Shown here piece by piece: positions 26,252 through 34,619 of a stretch of DNA of 64,000 nucleotides. The stretch covers positions 1-64,000 of the forward strand of contig DUCO01000027.1 of NCBI GenBank assembly GCA_012959765.1, read 5' to 3'. This DNA comes from Dehalococcoidia bacterium. Lineage in GTDB: Bacteria > Chloroflexota > Dehalococcoidia > Lucifugimonadales > Lucifugimonadaceae. Both the position numbers and the translations under genes were made by a program. Under the pieces are notes generated by a model. It was not told the origin of the DNA and did not search any database. It was given only the letters and a program-made list of their open reading frames with translations. How positions within the stretch are numbered: the stretch's first letter is position 1; the number at the start of each line of letters is the position of its first letter.

Positions 26252-26616
26252 TGCCAATTGTCATCGGAACGCTGCTCGCACTGGCCGCTATAGCAGTGAT
26301 CGCGTACCCGTTTTTGGGGCGAACTCGTTACAGGCTCGTCTCAGAAACTTTCGTAACCCGCGAAAAACTTCGAGCGGAGCGTCTTCGGATTTATCGCAAA
26401 ATAAGTGACATAGAAGCCGACTTCACGTCGGGCGATCTTACGGAAGTCGATTACCAGCAGCAGCGAGACCTGCTACGAATTTCGGCTGCTGAAATATTAA
26501 GAGAAGAAGCCGGCTCGAAATCTAGCCGGGCCGAACGCGACCAAGAACTAGAAAAAGAAATATCACGTTTACGAGAAAAGACCGCCCAATCACCCGAGGG
26601 CGGGGACACCTTGTAA
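26251..26616 (+). CDS. CcmI-like single-helix membrane protein
   Basis: A 121-residue protein: one N-terminal membrane helix (MPIVIGTLLALAAIAVIAYP), then a charged, probably helical cytoplasmic tail. The tail holds a motif LxxIEADFxxGDLxxxDYxxQRDLL also found at the end of the next protein. Its place after ccmF and its layout resemble the N-terminal part of CcmI, but there is no TPR domain. The ATG at 26251 is fixed by the one-base overlap with the ccmF stop. Confidence 0.65.
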   Translation: MPIVIGTLLALAAIAVIAYPFLGRTRYRLVSETFVTREKLRAERLRIYRKISDIEADFTSGDLTEVDYQQQRDLLRISAAEILREEAGSKSSRAERDQELEKEISRLREKTAQSPEGGDTL

Positions 26617-27932
26617 TGAACTCCCGATTTCCAATTACCAAGAAAAATATCTCGATTTCTCTCCGGCTACGACTGCTGGCCATCACAGCGATTACCGTTC
26701 TTGCCATCACGTTCCCCACTCCGTTTCTACAGGGCGGGCTTCACGTAGCGAGTGCCCAGGCACCTGCCGACGAAATTATCGGCATAGTAGTGAACGGCAC
26801 CGATGGCGGGTCTGTGCCCACCGACATGGAAGTGCTGTTGATGTCGATCGATCTGTCAACGAACCAGATCATCCCGTCTTCATCGACGGTCGTCGATGAA
26901 GACGGGATTTTCCGATTCCGCGGCCTGTTATCAGATCCCGGGCTCAGCTATCGAGTTGTTGCAGACTCCGGTATCTACACTCCCTCGGTCGATATGGCTA
27001 ATCAGGAAAACTGGGGCAATGTTCAGCTAACCATATACGACGACACCACTTCTCTCGAAGACATCACTCTTAGTTCCTACGTGATGATGATCCCCACGAT
27101 CGACGCTCGAACTCGCCAGCTGGGTGTTCTTTCCGTTATCAATGTCGATAACAGGAGTGACCGAATTTGGATTCCAAATATCGACGATCCGAACCTCACC
27201 GGTCTGGATCTGCTCCGATTCAACCTGCCTGATGGCTTCACCGATCTTTCTATCGAGTCGGAGCTTCCGACAGGAAATATTCTTGAAATAAACTCCGGGT
27301 TTGCGATGACGAACCCAATCCCACCGGGTGAAGCGGCAATTCTGATCAGCTACATCATTTCCTATGAAGCTGATGGATTCGAGTTCGGCTTGAAGATGCC
27401 TTACGGCGTCGACAAGGTTCGCATGCTGCTCCCCGATGGCGGCGGCTCGATTACGGGTAACGGGCTTGGCGGAATCGAATCAGTCGTGGTTGCCGAAAGC
27501 GTCTTCAACTCTGTTGAGGGAATTAACTACGCCGTTGACGATGTGCTCAACATGGTCTTCTCTGAACTGCCTCAGCCAACGGCCCTTCAGTCGTTGTCCG
27601 AATTCTTCAAAGGCAGAACGTACGTGATCGTCATCATCTGGATAGTCGGACTCGCACTACTCGGAATTCTTGGTTGCGCACTCTATTCGTCACGACGCAA
27701 AAAATCTGATCCGAATAGCGATAACGATGATGTTCAGACGAATCGTTCCGACATCATCGCCGGGATCGCATCGCTCGATGAGGAGTTCGAGGCGGGTAAA
27801 ATCGAAGAAGATGATTACAACGATCAGCGGGATGAGCTTAAGCGGCTGGCGTTGGACGTAGGCGACGATGCTGACGCTGAATCTGCCGATGCGGAAAAAT
27901 TTACCTTCGATCCTAAAGAATCGGATAAGTAG
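26616..27932 (+). CDS. Exported beta-rich protein with one C-terminal helix and SHOCT-like tail
   Basis: A 438-residue protein. A signal peptide or anchor (about residues 18-48) is followed by an extracytoplasmic beta-rich region that begins like a carboxypeptidase-regulatory/SpaA fold (IIGIVVNGTDGGSVP...FRFRGLL), then a membrane helix near residue 335 (YVIVIIWIVGLALLGILGC) and a cytoplasmic tail with IASLDEEFEAGKIEEDDYN. That tail repeats the motif of the protein before it. It starts inside the previous stop codon and lies between ccmF and the thioredoxin gene, so a role in cytochrome maturation is likely, but I know no named function. Confidence 0.6.
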   Translation: MNSRFPITKKNISISLRLRLLAITAITVLAITFPTPFLQGGLHVASAQAPADEIIGIVVNGTDGGSVPTDMEVLLMSIDLSTNQIIPSSSTVVDEDGIFRFRGLLSDPGLSYRVVADSGIYTPSVDMANQENWGNVQLTIYDDTTSLEDITLSSYVMMIPTIDARTRQLGVLSVINVDNRSDRIWIPNIDDPNLTGLDLLRFNLPDGFTDLSIESELPTGNILEINSGFAMTNPIPPGEAAILISYIISYEADGFEFGLKMPYGVDKVRMLLPDGGGSITGNGLGGIESVVVAESVFNSVEGINYAVDDVLNMVFSELPQPTALQSLSEFFKGRTYVIVIIWIVGLALLGILGCALYSSRRKKSDPNSDNDDVQTNRSDIIAGIASLDEEFEAGKIEEDDYNDQRDELKRLALDVGDDADAESADAEKFTFDPKESDK

Positions 27933-27934
27933 TC

Positions 27935-28516
27935 GTGGGCCAGAGGCGCCAGGTTTCAATTGGGGTTGGAATACCAGTTCTGCTCGTTCTGGCGCTGTTC
28001 GCCTGGGGTGTAGTTCAGAACGATGGCGCAACCGGTCGCCCCGGCGTCAACGATAACTTCGGCGAGGTCGGGTTATCGGTCGAGCCGTTTTCTGATTTTG
28101 AACTGACCACACTCGATGGCGATGTGATTTCGATCGAAGACTTTCGAGGCAAAATTGTTGTCGTCGACTTCTGGTCATCGTGGTGTGCACCCTGCCGCGC
28201 TGAAGGCCCAGTTCTCGCCGAAACCTACAAGAAGTGGCGAGATCGTGACGTTGAATTCATCGGCGTTGCGATTTGGGACTCGGAAGAGCCTGTGCGAGAT
28301 TTCATTGAATTTCACGGCATCGAGTATGTAAACGGGATCGATCCTAACGGACAGATTTCTGTCAACTTTGGCGTGAGCGGGATTCCGGAAAAGTTCTTCA
28401 TTAACCCTGATGGCGAAATAGTTCGCAAAATCATTGGGCCCAACACTAGGAACACGCTCGACGGCATTCTGACTGAGATGACCGACGAGATGCTCGGGAT
28501 TACTTCGGCGGGTTAG
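27935..28516 (+). CDS. TlpA/ResA/CcmG-like membrane-anchored thioredoxin
   Basis: A 193-residue protein with an N-terminal anchor (VLLVLALFAWGVV) and a thioredoxin-fold domain of the TlpA/ResA/DsbE group with active site SSWCAPCRAE and the cis-Pro region SGIPEKFFI. Such proteins reduce the CXXCH cysteines of apocytochromes and feed CcmH. It starts at GTG three bases after the previous stop and is the last gene of the respiration/maturation run. Confidence 0.88.
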   Translation: MGQRRQVSIGVGIPVLLVLALFAWGVVQNDGATGRPGVNDNFGEVGLSVEPFSDFELTTLDGDVISIEDFRGKIVVVDFWSSWCAPCRAEGPVLAETYKKWRDRDVEFIGVAIWDSEEPVRDFIEFHGIEYVNGIDPNGQISVNFGVSGIPEKFFINPDGEIVRKIIGPNTRNTLDGILTEMTDEMLGITSAG

Positions 28517-28577
28517 TTAGTCGGTACACCCGATTCCCAACTCGTAGCTCTCGATGACTCGCAAACAACTCTCGAAT

Positions 28578-28664
28578 TGTCATGCTGAACTTGATTCAGT
28601 ATCTATTCCACGCGGGTACAACGTTCAGTCCGAGCGTCAACGTCCTGGCGAATACACCGCCAGG
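28578..28664. repeat. Degraded TGTCAT palindrome and a separate 7-bp hairpin
   Basis: TGTCATGCTGAACTTGATTC (from 28578) is a diverged copy of the palindromic repeat. CCTGGCG (28644-28650) / CGCCAGG (28658-28664) forms a perfect stem between the convergent thioredoxin and SDR genes; it may terminate both, but it lacks a T-run. Confidence 0.35.
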
Positions 28665-28678
28665 CGCAACACACCGAC

Positions 28679-29491
28679 CTAGTTCATTCGGATTCCACCG
28701 TCGACATTCAAAGCCTGGCCTGTGATCGAGCGGGCTCTGTCGGAAGCGAGGAATGCAACTGCTTTACCAATGTCTTCTGGGGTCTGTTCACGCCCCAGCG
28801 GAACCGACTCAGAAACTGTTTGTTGGAAAATCTGTCTCGGCGTCATCCCAGCGTTTTGCTCGTCGGTAGCTTTTCTCCACTTGGCGATATCCTGCCAGAG
28901 TGGCGTCCAGATCAGTCCGGGGCACACGGCGTTGACGTTTATTCCATGCGAAGCGAGCTTGTACGCCCACGCCTGCGATACATTTATGGCCGCCGCCTTC
29001 GAAGCTGCGTAAGAAGCGAATCCCGATCGTCCGACCCTTCCAGAGATCGACGAAATGTTCACTATCTTTCCGTACCCCCGGTCGACCATGTACTTCTCGA
29101 CCGATTGCGTGCCGTTCACCATTCCATACACGTTCACATCGAACGTTGCCTGCCAGTCTTCAACAAGCGGTTTCTTACGAGTCGTGAAGCCCGAAGAGCC
29201 GCCAACTCCAGCATTGTTCACCAGCACATCCAGTTGACCGTACTCTTCGAGGGCAGCTTCGACCATGTCGTCGGTCGACCACTGCTGGGTCACATCTGTC
29301 TCGCAGTAGTACGAACGAGTTCCGCCAGCCTTGATTTCGGCGACAACTTCTCGGGCCGATTCCTCGGCCATGTCGGCTATCACCACGTTCGAGCCGAGTG
29401 CCGCCAACTCGAGCGCAATGCCGCGCCCTATCCCCCGGGCGCCGCCGGTAACTACAGCTGTTTTTCCTTCGAAATCCATAGTCAAATACAT
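28679..29491 (-). CDS. Short-chain dehydrogenase/reductase (SDR)
   Basis: About 270 residues of a classical SDR: cofactor motif TGGARGIG, NNAG, and catalytic Ser/Tyr/Lys in ISSISG and YAASK, with the C-terminal DGGIRMN end. Asp in VVIADMAEE suggests NAD preference. Starts possible are ATG 29491 (AAGGCG upstream) or ATG 29479, which matches the start of its neighbour MNFTGQ. It is a close paralogue of the next gene (shared NAVCPGLIWTP and MTPRQIFQ blocks) eight bases upstream, so the pair arose by tandem duplication. The substrate is unknown. Confidence 0.85.
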   Translation of the reverse strand: MYLTMDFEGKTAVVTGGARGIGRGIALELAALGSNVVIADMAEESAREVVAEIKAGGTRSYYCETDVTQQWSTDDMVEAALEEYGQLDVLVNNAGVGGSSGFTTRKKPLVEDWQATFDVNVYGMVNGTQSVEKYMVDRGYGKIVNISSISGRVGRSGFASYAASKAAAINVSQAWAYKLASHGINVNAVCPGLIWTPLWQDIAKWRKATDEQNAGMTPRQIFQQTVSESVPLGREQTPEDIGKAVAFLASDRARSITGQALNVDGGIRMN

Positions 29492-29499
29492 CAAGCGCC

Positions 29500-30300
29500 T
29501 TAGCGCATATAGAAGCCGCCATCGACGTTGAGAGCCTGCCCGGTGATGTTCTTCGCATCGTCAGATACGAAGAACGCGACAGCATCGGCTACGTCTTCAG
29601 GGGTCTGTTCTTTTTGCATCGGAATTTTCTCCGCAATCATGGTGTCGAACACCTGTCGCGGGGTCATTCCCTCGTAGGCCGGGACGTCGTGTGCGTAGCG
29701 ATCGCCAACCTGTTCCCACATCGGGGTCCAGAGAAGTCCGGGGCAGATAGCGTTAACCGTGATGTTGAATCGAGCCAGCTCAAGTGCCGTCGATTGGGTG
29801 AGGCTGATGACCGCCGCCTTCGATGCCGAGTAGTGCGACAGTGACGGCCGCCCTTCCCTGCCAGCGACCGACGCAAGATTCACTATCCGACCCGATCGTC
29901 TTTTGATCATCTGTTGCTGAAACGCCGAAGTCACGTTCGACATTCCGATCACGTTCACGTGGTAGGTCAGCTTCCAGTCGTCTTCGGTTGAGTGGGAGCG
30001 GGTCTGCCATCCCGGTGACCCCGCAATGCCGGCGTTGTTAATCAGGAAATCGGCTGGACCAACAGAATCGATGGTCGCCTGTGCGAGTCCTTCGCAGGCG
30101 GCGACGTTCGTGACATCGGTGGTGAAGGCTGAAGAGCTACCGGATATCTCGGCCACTTCGGCTGCAGTGACTTCCGCGGCTTCCTCGTTGATATCCGCGA
30201 TCATCACGGCAGCACCTTTATCGGCCAATTTGAGCACGATTGCCCGACCGATGCCTGTCGCACCGCCGGTAACCACCGCCACCTGTCCCGTAAAATTCAC
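29500..30300 (-). CDS. Short-chain dehydrogenase/reductase (SDR), paralogue
   Basis: A 266-residue classical SDR with TGGATGIG, NNAG, the catalytic LASVAG and YSASK, and an Asp (IADINEE) favouring NAD. It shares with the next gene on the strand the unusual insert NAICPGLLWTPMW and MTPRQVF, which sets the pair apart from the two fatty-acid SDRs at 32885-34425. Probably a catabolic alcohol or hydroxy-acid dehydrogenase; not further assignable. Confidence 0.85.
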   Translation of the reverse strand: MNFTGQVAVVTGGATGIGRAIVLKLADKGAAVMIADINEEAAEVTAAEVAEISGSSSAFTTDVTNVAACEGLAQATIDSVGPADFLINNAGIAGSPGWQTRSHSTEDDWKLTYHVNVIGMSNVTSAFQQQMIKRRSGRIVNLASVAGREGRPSLSHYSASKAAVISLTQSTALELARFNITVNAICPGLLWTPMWEQVGDRYAHDVPAYEGMTPRQVFDTMIAEKIPMQKEQTPEDVADAVAFFVSDDAKNITGQALNVDGGFYMR

Positions 30301-30429
30301 TACCCACCGCGCTAAATAAAGCCGTTTACGTGCTTAGATTCGGGTAGGGATTATACTTGGATGCGTTTGAAATCGATGTACTCACACTGCGAGTTATGTG
30401 CAGGTTTGGTATGCGAACGGGAATGAGTT

Positions 30430-30801
30430 TTGACAGTTTCTAGAAAACAGGCTCTCGAATACGGGTACAAATTGCTTGAAAAACCTCGTTCTCACTTGAG
30501 GGTGGAATTGAATCAGGACAAAAGCGGAGTAACCGTCACGCACAAGGGCCGTGTGCTTACCCGGATGTACCTGAATCGAAGCGGAATGAACGCTGCAGTT
30601 GCGATTTCGGAAGCGATGGCAATCAAGCTTCCCGCACTTGGTGGCAGCACCAGCGGCCTAGTTTCTACGGGTCTGTTATACCGGGTGCTTGCGCTCTCAC
30701 AGCTTGATTTCCGTAACCCCACTTCATACGAGCTTGCAAGCGAGCTTGTTGACGAGGCGATTTCAATGCAACGGGGTGCGAGCACGACCTCTGGTGTGTA
30801 G
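30430..30801 (+). CDS. Hypothetical protein, 123 residues
   Basis: I do not recognise the family. It starts at TTG with GGGAATGAG upstream. The N-terminal half is basic and beta-rich (SHLRVELNQDKSGVTVTHKG), the C-terminal half helical, with no signal or membrane segment. It is in line with the fatty acid genes but separated from them by 107 bp that contain an inverted repeat. Confidence 0.5.
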   Translation: MTVSRKQALEYGYKLLEKPRSHLRVELNQDKSGVTVTHKGRVLTRMYLNRSGMNAAVAISEAMAIKLPALGGSTSGLVSTGLLYRVLALSQLDFRNPTSYELASELVDEAISMQRGASTTSGV

Positions 30802-30819
30802 TTTGTTTTCGGGTAGAAT

Positions 30820-30841
30820 TTTGCCCCGCTTGCAGGGCAAA
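30820..30841. promoter_or_regulatory. Inverted repeat TTTGCCC-N8-GGGCAAA before the fatty acid operon
   Basis: A perfect 7-bp dyad (30820-30826 / 30835-30841) about 70 bp upstream of the first dehydratase gene. It has no T-run on either side and could be an operator, or a weak terminator of the preceding gene. Confidence 0.3.
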
Positions 30842-30908
30842 TATACAATGTATCTTTTACGTTCAAATTCCTCTGCGCTTAATTAGCTGAAATTCACAAG
30901 GAACTTTA

Positions 30909-31325
30909 TTGGTCGAACCTCTGATTTCGACAGCAACAGTTGGGCATATCTTCGGTCCGTATGACGTGACCATCCCGTCGGACCGAGCACACGCTTATGC
31001 GACAGCTGTTGGCGGCGAAGAATCGCCCGACTACGGTGATTCGCTTGCCCCAATTCTGATAGTAGCCGCCGCGCTCACCAAATTAATCGAGGACCTCGGC
31101 CTGTATGCAGGCGGACTCCAAACGATCCACGCTGGTCAGGAAGTTAGCTGGTCCAGACGGGTGAAGATCGGCGAGCAGGTCGACGCCACAGGAAAGCTGG
31201 CTGCCAACTCGATACGGCGCGGAAATCACTTCGCCACGGTAGCGGTTTCGTACACAGATTCCTCAGGAGCCGAAATCGGGACATCCTCGACGACGATTAT
31301 CGTGAGCGGGGAGGTGTCATCGTGA
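30909..31325 (+). CDS. HadA-like (FAS1-type) dehydratase, MaoC N-terminal family
   Basis: A 138-residue hot-dog-fold protein of the MaoC-like N-terminal dehydratase group, recognised by the early block VGHIFGPYDVTI, the DSLAPILIVAAA segment and HAGQEVSWSRRVKIGEQV. Such proteins pair with a catalytic partner to dehydrate 3-hydroxyacyl-ACP (or -CoA). The catalytic D-H hot-dog motif is in the partner encoded next, whose GTG start overlaps the end of this gene. It starts at TTG with AAGGA upstream. Confidence 0.8.
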   Translation: MVEPLISTATVGHIFGPYDVTIPSDRAHAYATAVGGEESPDYGDSLAPILIVAAALTKLIEDLGLYAGGLQTIHAGQEVSWSRRVKIGEQVDATGKLAANSIRRGNHFATVAVSYTDSSGAEIGTSSTTIIVSGEVSS

Positions 31326-31741
31326 ACACCAACAAAGCCAGTAAGACCGTTGGCGATCAGCTCGCAGGATTCGAGCGCCAGATATCGCAAGAACGAGTCG
31401 ACGCCTATGCAGAGGCTTCTGGCGATCACAATCCCATACATCTTGATGAGTCGTATGCCACAACAACCCAGTTCGGTACGCGAATCGCCCATGGAATGCT
31501 AAGTCTTGCACTCGTCACCGAGATGCTTGCGACATCGTTTCCAAACACCTGGCACTCTGGCGGCAAGTTGAAAGTTCGGTTCACCGCACCGGTGTTCCCG
31601 GGCGAAACCGTAGTGACGTATGGCGAGATAACGTCGATCGCTGAAACAGAAAACGGATTGATCGCAACGTGCAACATCGGCTGCAAAAAACCCGATGGTA
31701 CGGATGCGGTTGCCGGGCGAGCAACCGTGCCGTTGGAATAA
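31322..31741 (+). CDS. HadB-like MaoC dehydratase, catalytic partner
   Basis: A 139-residue MaoC-family hydratase with the catalytic hydratase-2 motif SGDHNPIHLDESYA and GTRIAHGMLSLAL. It overlaps the HadA-like gene by four bases; GGGGAGGTG before its GTG start is an excellent ribosome binding site. The pair, followed by plsX, fabG and fabL, points to the dehydration step of type II fatty acid synthesis in place of FabZ. Confidence 0.85.
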   Translation: MNTNKASKTVGDQLAGFERQISQERVDAYAEASGDHNPIHLDESYATTTQFGTRIAHGMLSLALVTEMLATSFPNTWHSGGKLKVRFTAPVFPGETVVTYGEITSIAETENGLIATCNIGCKKPDGTDAVAGRATVPLE

Positions 31742-31795
31742 CATGAAGCAGGGCTTTGACAGCACGGGCCATGAGCCAATCAAACGGATCAAATA

Positions 31796-32812
31796 ATGAC
31801 GGGTACTCCTGAAGGCATAATTTCAATCGCTCTCGATGCAATGGGCGGCGACCACGGCCCCGTGGTCATGGTTCCAGCAGCATTGAAAGCTATTGGCGAA
31901 GGCGGTGTTGCTGTCACACTGGTCGGCGATGCTGAGGCAATTCAGGTAGAGCTAGATAAATACGACACCCCGGAAAAGCAGTTAGCTCAAATCGTTCCTG
32001 CCGAAGGCGTTGTCGAAGAAGGCGAAAGCCCTGCCCGCGCTTTCCGCTCGAAGCCCAAAGCTTCGATTTTCGTTTCCGCAGGTGTAGTGAAAATGGGCAA
32101 GGCCACCGGGTTTGTGAGCATGGGCTCAACCGGAGCTTCGATTGCTGCGGCAACCGTGATGTACGGCACACTCGACGGAATCGACCGTGGTGCTCTGGGT
32201 GGACCGGTAGTCGGCTACTCACCAAACACAATCATCATCGATCTCGGAACGAACGTCGACACCCGCCCCAGACTGCTCGTCGATTTCGCAGCGCTCGGCA
32301 ACGTGATGTCGAAGCACATTTACAAGAACGAGAATCCGCGTGTTGCCCTCCTGAGTGTGGGTTCAGAGAAGGGCAAGGGCAATGCCCAGATCAATGAAGC
32401 CACCGATCTGCTGAATTCAACCGGCCTAAACTTCATAGGCAACATCGAACCAAACGATCTACCCTTCGGCAAGGCAGAAGTTGTTCTTTGCGACGGATTC
32501 GTTGGTAACGTTATCCTGAAGCTGACAGAAGGGCTTGGCGACGCGATCGTCGATCACGTAAAGGAAGCTCTCGGAGAATCACCGGAAACCGAGAAGCTGA
32601 CCAAAGAAATCTTCGAACGCATGAATATTCTTGAAGCCTTCGGTGGCGGGCCACTTCTAGGAGTGAACGGCCTCGCAATCGTCGGACACGGAGCCTCTGG
32701 GGTCAATGCGGTAGCAAACGCCATTGGAACTGCCAGGTACGTGGTCGAAACGGGGTTGATCGAAGCCCAGCAGGCAGAACTCGATAAAATTAGAGCAGAA
32801 GTCAGCGAATAG
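31796..32812 (+). CDS. plsX: Phosphate acyltransferase PlsX
   Basis: A 338-residue PlsX with the N-terminal signature IALDAMGGDHGP and further blocks SMGSTGA, ALLSVGSEKGKGN and DGFVGNVILKLTEG. It makes acyl-phosphate from acyl-ACP for phospholipid synthesis by PlsY at the membrane. Length and start agree with the family. It sits in the middle of the fatty acid cluster. Confidence 0.95.
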   Translation: MTGTPEGIISIALDAMGGDHGPVVMVPAALKAIGEGGVAVTLVGDAEAIQVELDKYDTPEKQLAQIVPAEGVVEEGESPARAFRSKPKASIFVSAGVVKMGKATGFVSMGSTGASIAAATVMYGTLDGIDRGALGGPVVGYSPNTIIIDLGTNVDTRPRLLVDFAALGNVMSKHIYKNENPRVALLSVGSEKGKGNAQINEATDLLNSTGLNFIGNIEPNDLPFGKAEVVLCDGFVGNVILKLTEGLGDAIVDHVKEALGESPETEKLTKEIFERMNILEAFGGGPLLGVNGLAIVGHGASGVNAVANAIGTARYVVETGLIEAQQAELDKIRAEVSE

Positions 32813-32884
32813 CATTCCTTCTGACCGGCTCGTACGGCTAATCTTAATTGGCAGCGCGAAGCGAAGAGACTTGAGGGTTAAATA

Positions 32885-33631
32885 TTGAGTGGCAATACGC
32901 CAAGAAGTGCACTGGTAACTGGTGGATCTCGCGGGATCGGACGAGCAACAGCTCTTCGACTGGCAGCGAATGGTCACCGTGTCGCAGTGAACTACAACAC
33001 TCATCCTGAAGAAGCCGAAACGGTTGTCGAAGAAATTAGTGCGGCCGGTGGAACAGCGATCGCGATTGGCGGAAACGTCGCCGAAAAAGAAAGCGTCGTT
33101 GCGATGATCGACAAGGCCGTAGAAGCACACGGTCCGATCGAAATCCTGATCAACAACGCTGGTGTGATCCAAGATTCACTGCTGATGAGAATGAAGGACG
33201 AACAATTCGAATACACCATGAATGTGAACATGTACGGCACGTACTACTGCACTCACAAGGTGATTCCCGGCATGGTCAAAGGCCGCTGGGGCAGAATTGT
33301 GAACGTTTCTTCCGTAGTCGGCATGCGTGGAAACATCGGTCAATCGAACTACTCGGCTTCAAAGGCCGCTGTCTTCGGCTTCACGCAGTCGATAGCCAAG
33401 GAAGTTGCAACGCGTGGCATCACTGCGAACGTTGTTGCTCCGGGCTACATCACAACCGCTACTTCAGCCGATATTTCCGACAAGCAGCGAGACACCGTAC
33501 TCACGTGGATTCCGCAGGGTCGATTCGGAGAGCCAGATGAAGTGGCCCCGGCTATCGTTTTCCTGACCACTGACGAAGCGCAGTACATTACCGGCGACAT
33601 CATCCGCGTCGATGGCGGCATGGCCATATAG
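32885..33631 (+). CDS. fabG: 3-oxoacyl-ACP reductase FabG
   Basis: A 248-residue SDR with TGGSRGIG, NNAG, catalytic VSSVVG and SNYSASKAAV, and the FabG-typical block NVVAPGYITT and the end YITGDIIRVDGGMAI. It reduces 3-oxoacyl-ACP with NADPH. The start is TTG with GAGGG upstream. It is placed 72 bp after plsX and 17 bp before fabL. Confidence 0.9.
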   Translation: MSGNTPRSALVTGGSRGIGRATALRLAANGHRVAVNYNTHPEEAETVVEEISAAGGTAIAIGGNVAEKESVVAMIDKAVEAHGPIEILINNAGVIQDSLLMRMKDEQFEYTMNVNMYGTYYCTHKVIPGMVKGRWGRIVNVSSVVGMRGNIGQSNYSASKAAVFGFTQSIAKEVATRGITANVVAPGYITTATSADISDKQRDTVLTWIPQGRFGEPDEVAPAIVFLTTDEAQYITGDIIRVDGGMAI

Positions 33632-33648
33632 CCTCTGGGGGCACAACT

Positions 33649-34425
33649 TTGAGCGATTCCAATTCGCCTTCGAAGAATCTCACCGGCAAGGTTGCACTCA
33701 TCACCGGTGGATCCCGGGGTATCGGCAAGGCTATTGCACTCGAGCTCGGGCAGCGCGGTGCGACGGTAATCATCAACTATCTCAAGAACCACACCGCAGC
33801 GAAGGCGACGGTCGAGGAACTTGAGGCGCTTGGGATTTCGGCGACTCGAATCAAGGCTCACGTCGGTGACGAAGCAGCCGTGGAAAAGTTGATTGGTAAG
33901 ATCGAAGATCAGTTCGGTCGACTCGACATCCTGATCAACAACGCTGCCTCAGGCGTTATGCGGCCTGCGGCAGAGCTTTCGGCAAAGCACTGGGACTGGA
34001 CGCTGAACATCAACGCTCGCGGCCCCTGGATGCTTTCGATTGCGGCTTCTCGCTTGATGAGTGAAGGCAGCCGAATCATTAATCTTTCCAGCCCGGGATC
34101 TACTCGGGTTCTCCCCGCTTACTTCGCCGTTGGCGTTTCGAAGGCGGCCATCGAGGCGGTTACCCGGTATCTGGCTGTTGAACTCGGCGCAAAGGGAATT
34201 GCGGTAAACACTGTTTCGTCGGGATTTGTATTGACCGACGCTATAGATGCTTTCCCTGACGAGCTTGGCGTGAAAGAGATCGCTTCACGGGTCACACCGG
34301 CAGGCCGAACGATCACACCTACCGACGTTTCAAAAGTTGTTGCGATGATGTGCGGCGAGGACGCCGAAATGATTCGTGGGCAGGTGATCATGGTCGACGG
34401 CGGCGAAACCCTACGCCATCAGTGA
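33649..34425 (+). CDS. fabL: Enoyl-ACP reductase of FabL type
   Basis: A 258-residue SDR that fits FabL, not FabG: the catalytic Tyr and Lys are spaced YX6K (YFAVGVSK), followed by RYLAVELGAKGIAVNTVSSG, a TPAGR block and the end MIRGQVIMVDGG, all characteristic of Bacillus FabL. It would carry out the last reduction of each elongation round. The start is TTG with TGGGGG upstream. Confidence 0.85.
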   Translation: MSDSNSPSKNLTGKVALITGGSRGIGKAIALELGQRGATVIINYLKNHTAAKATVEELEALGISATRIKAHVGDEAAVEKLIGKIEDQFGRLDILINNAASGVMRPAAELSAKHWDWTLNINARGPWMLSIAASRLMSEGSRIINLSSPGSTRVLPAYFAVGVSKAAIEAVTRYLAVELGAKGIAVNTVSSGFVLTDAIDAFPDELGVKEIASRVTPAGRTITPTDVSKVVAMMCGEDAEMIRGQVIMVDGGETLRHQ

Positions 34426-34482
34426 GAGCCAGTGGGAGCCAATGGCTCGTTTTCTGTAGCCATTGAGTGAGACACCCGATGC

Positions 34483-34522
34483 TGTCATTGCGAGGAGCCT
34501 GCCCTGAGACGACGTGGCAACC
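34483..34522. repeat. Intergenic repeat of the TCATTGCGAGGAGC...GACGTGGCAA type
   Basis: TGTCATTGCGAGGAGC (from 34483) and GACGTGGCAA (34511-34520) reproduce the two conserved ends of a palindromic intergenic repeat found in many bacterial genomes. It lies between the convergent fabL and ygfZ genes. A perfect 8-bp dyad CAATGGCT/AGCCATTG nearby (34440-34465) may serve as terminator. The rest of 34426-34619 holds nothing further. Confidence 0.45.
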
Positions 34523-34619
34523 ACGTTAAAACCGCAACAAACACTGCGAACCAGCCATCAGTTGACTCACGGAAACACTCCCGTTCCCAAAAGTCGGGAA
34601 TTACAGCGTTAGACTCAAG

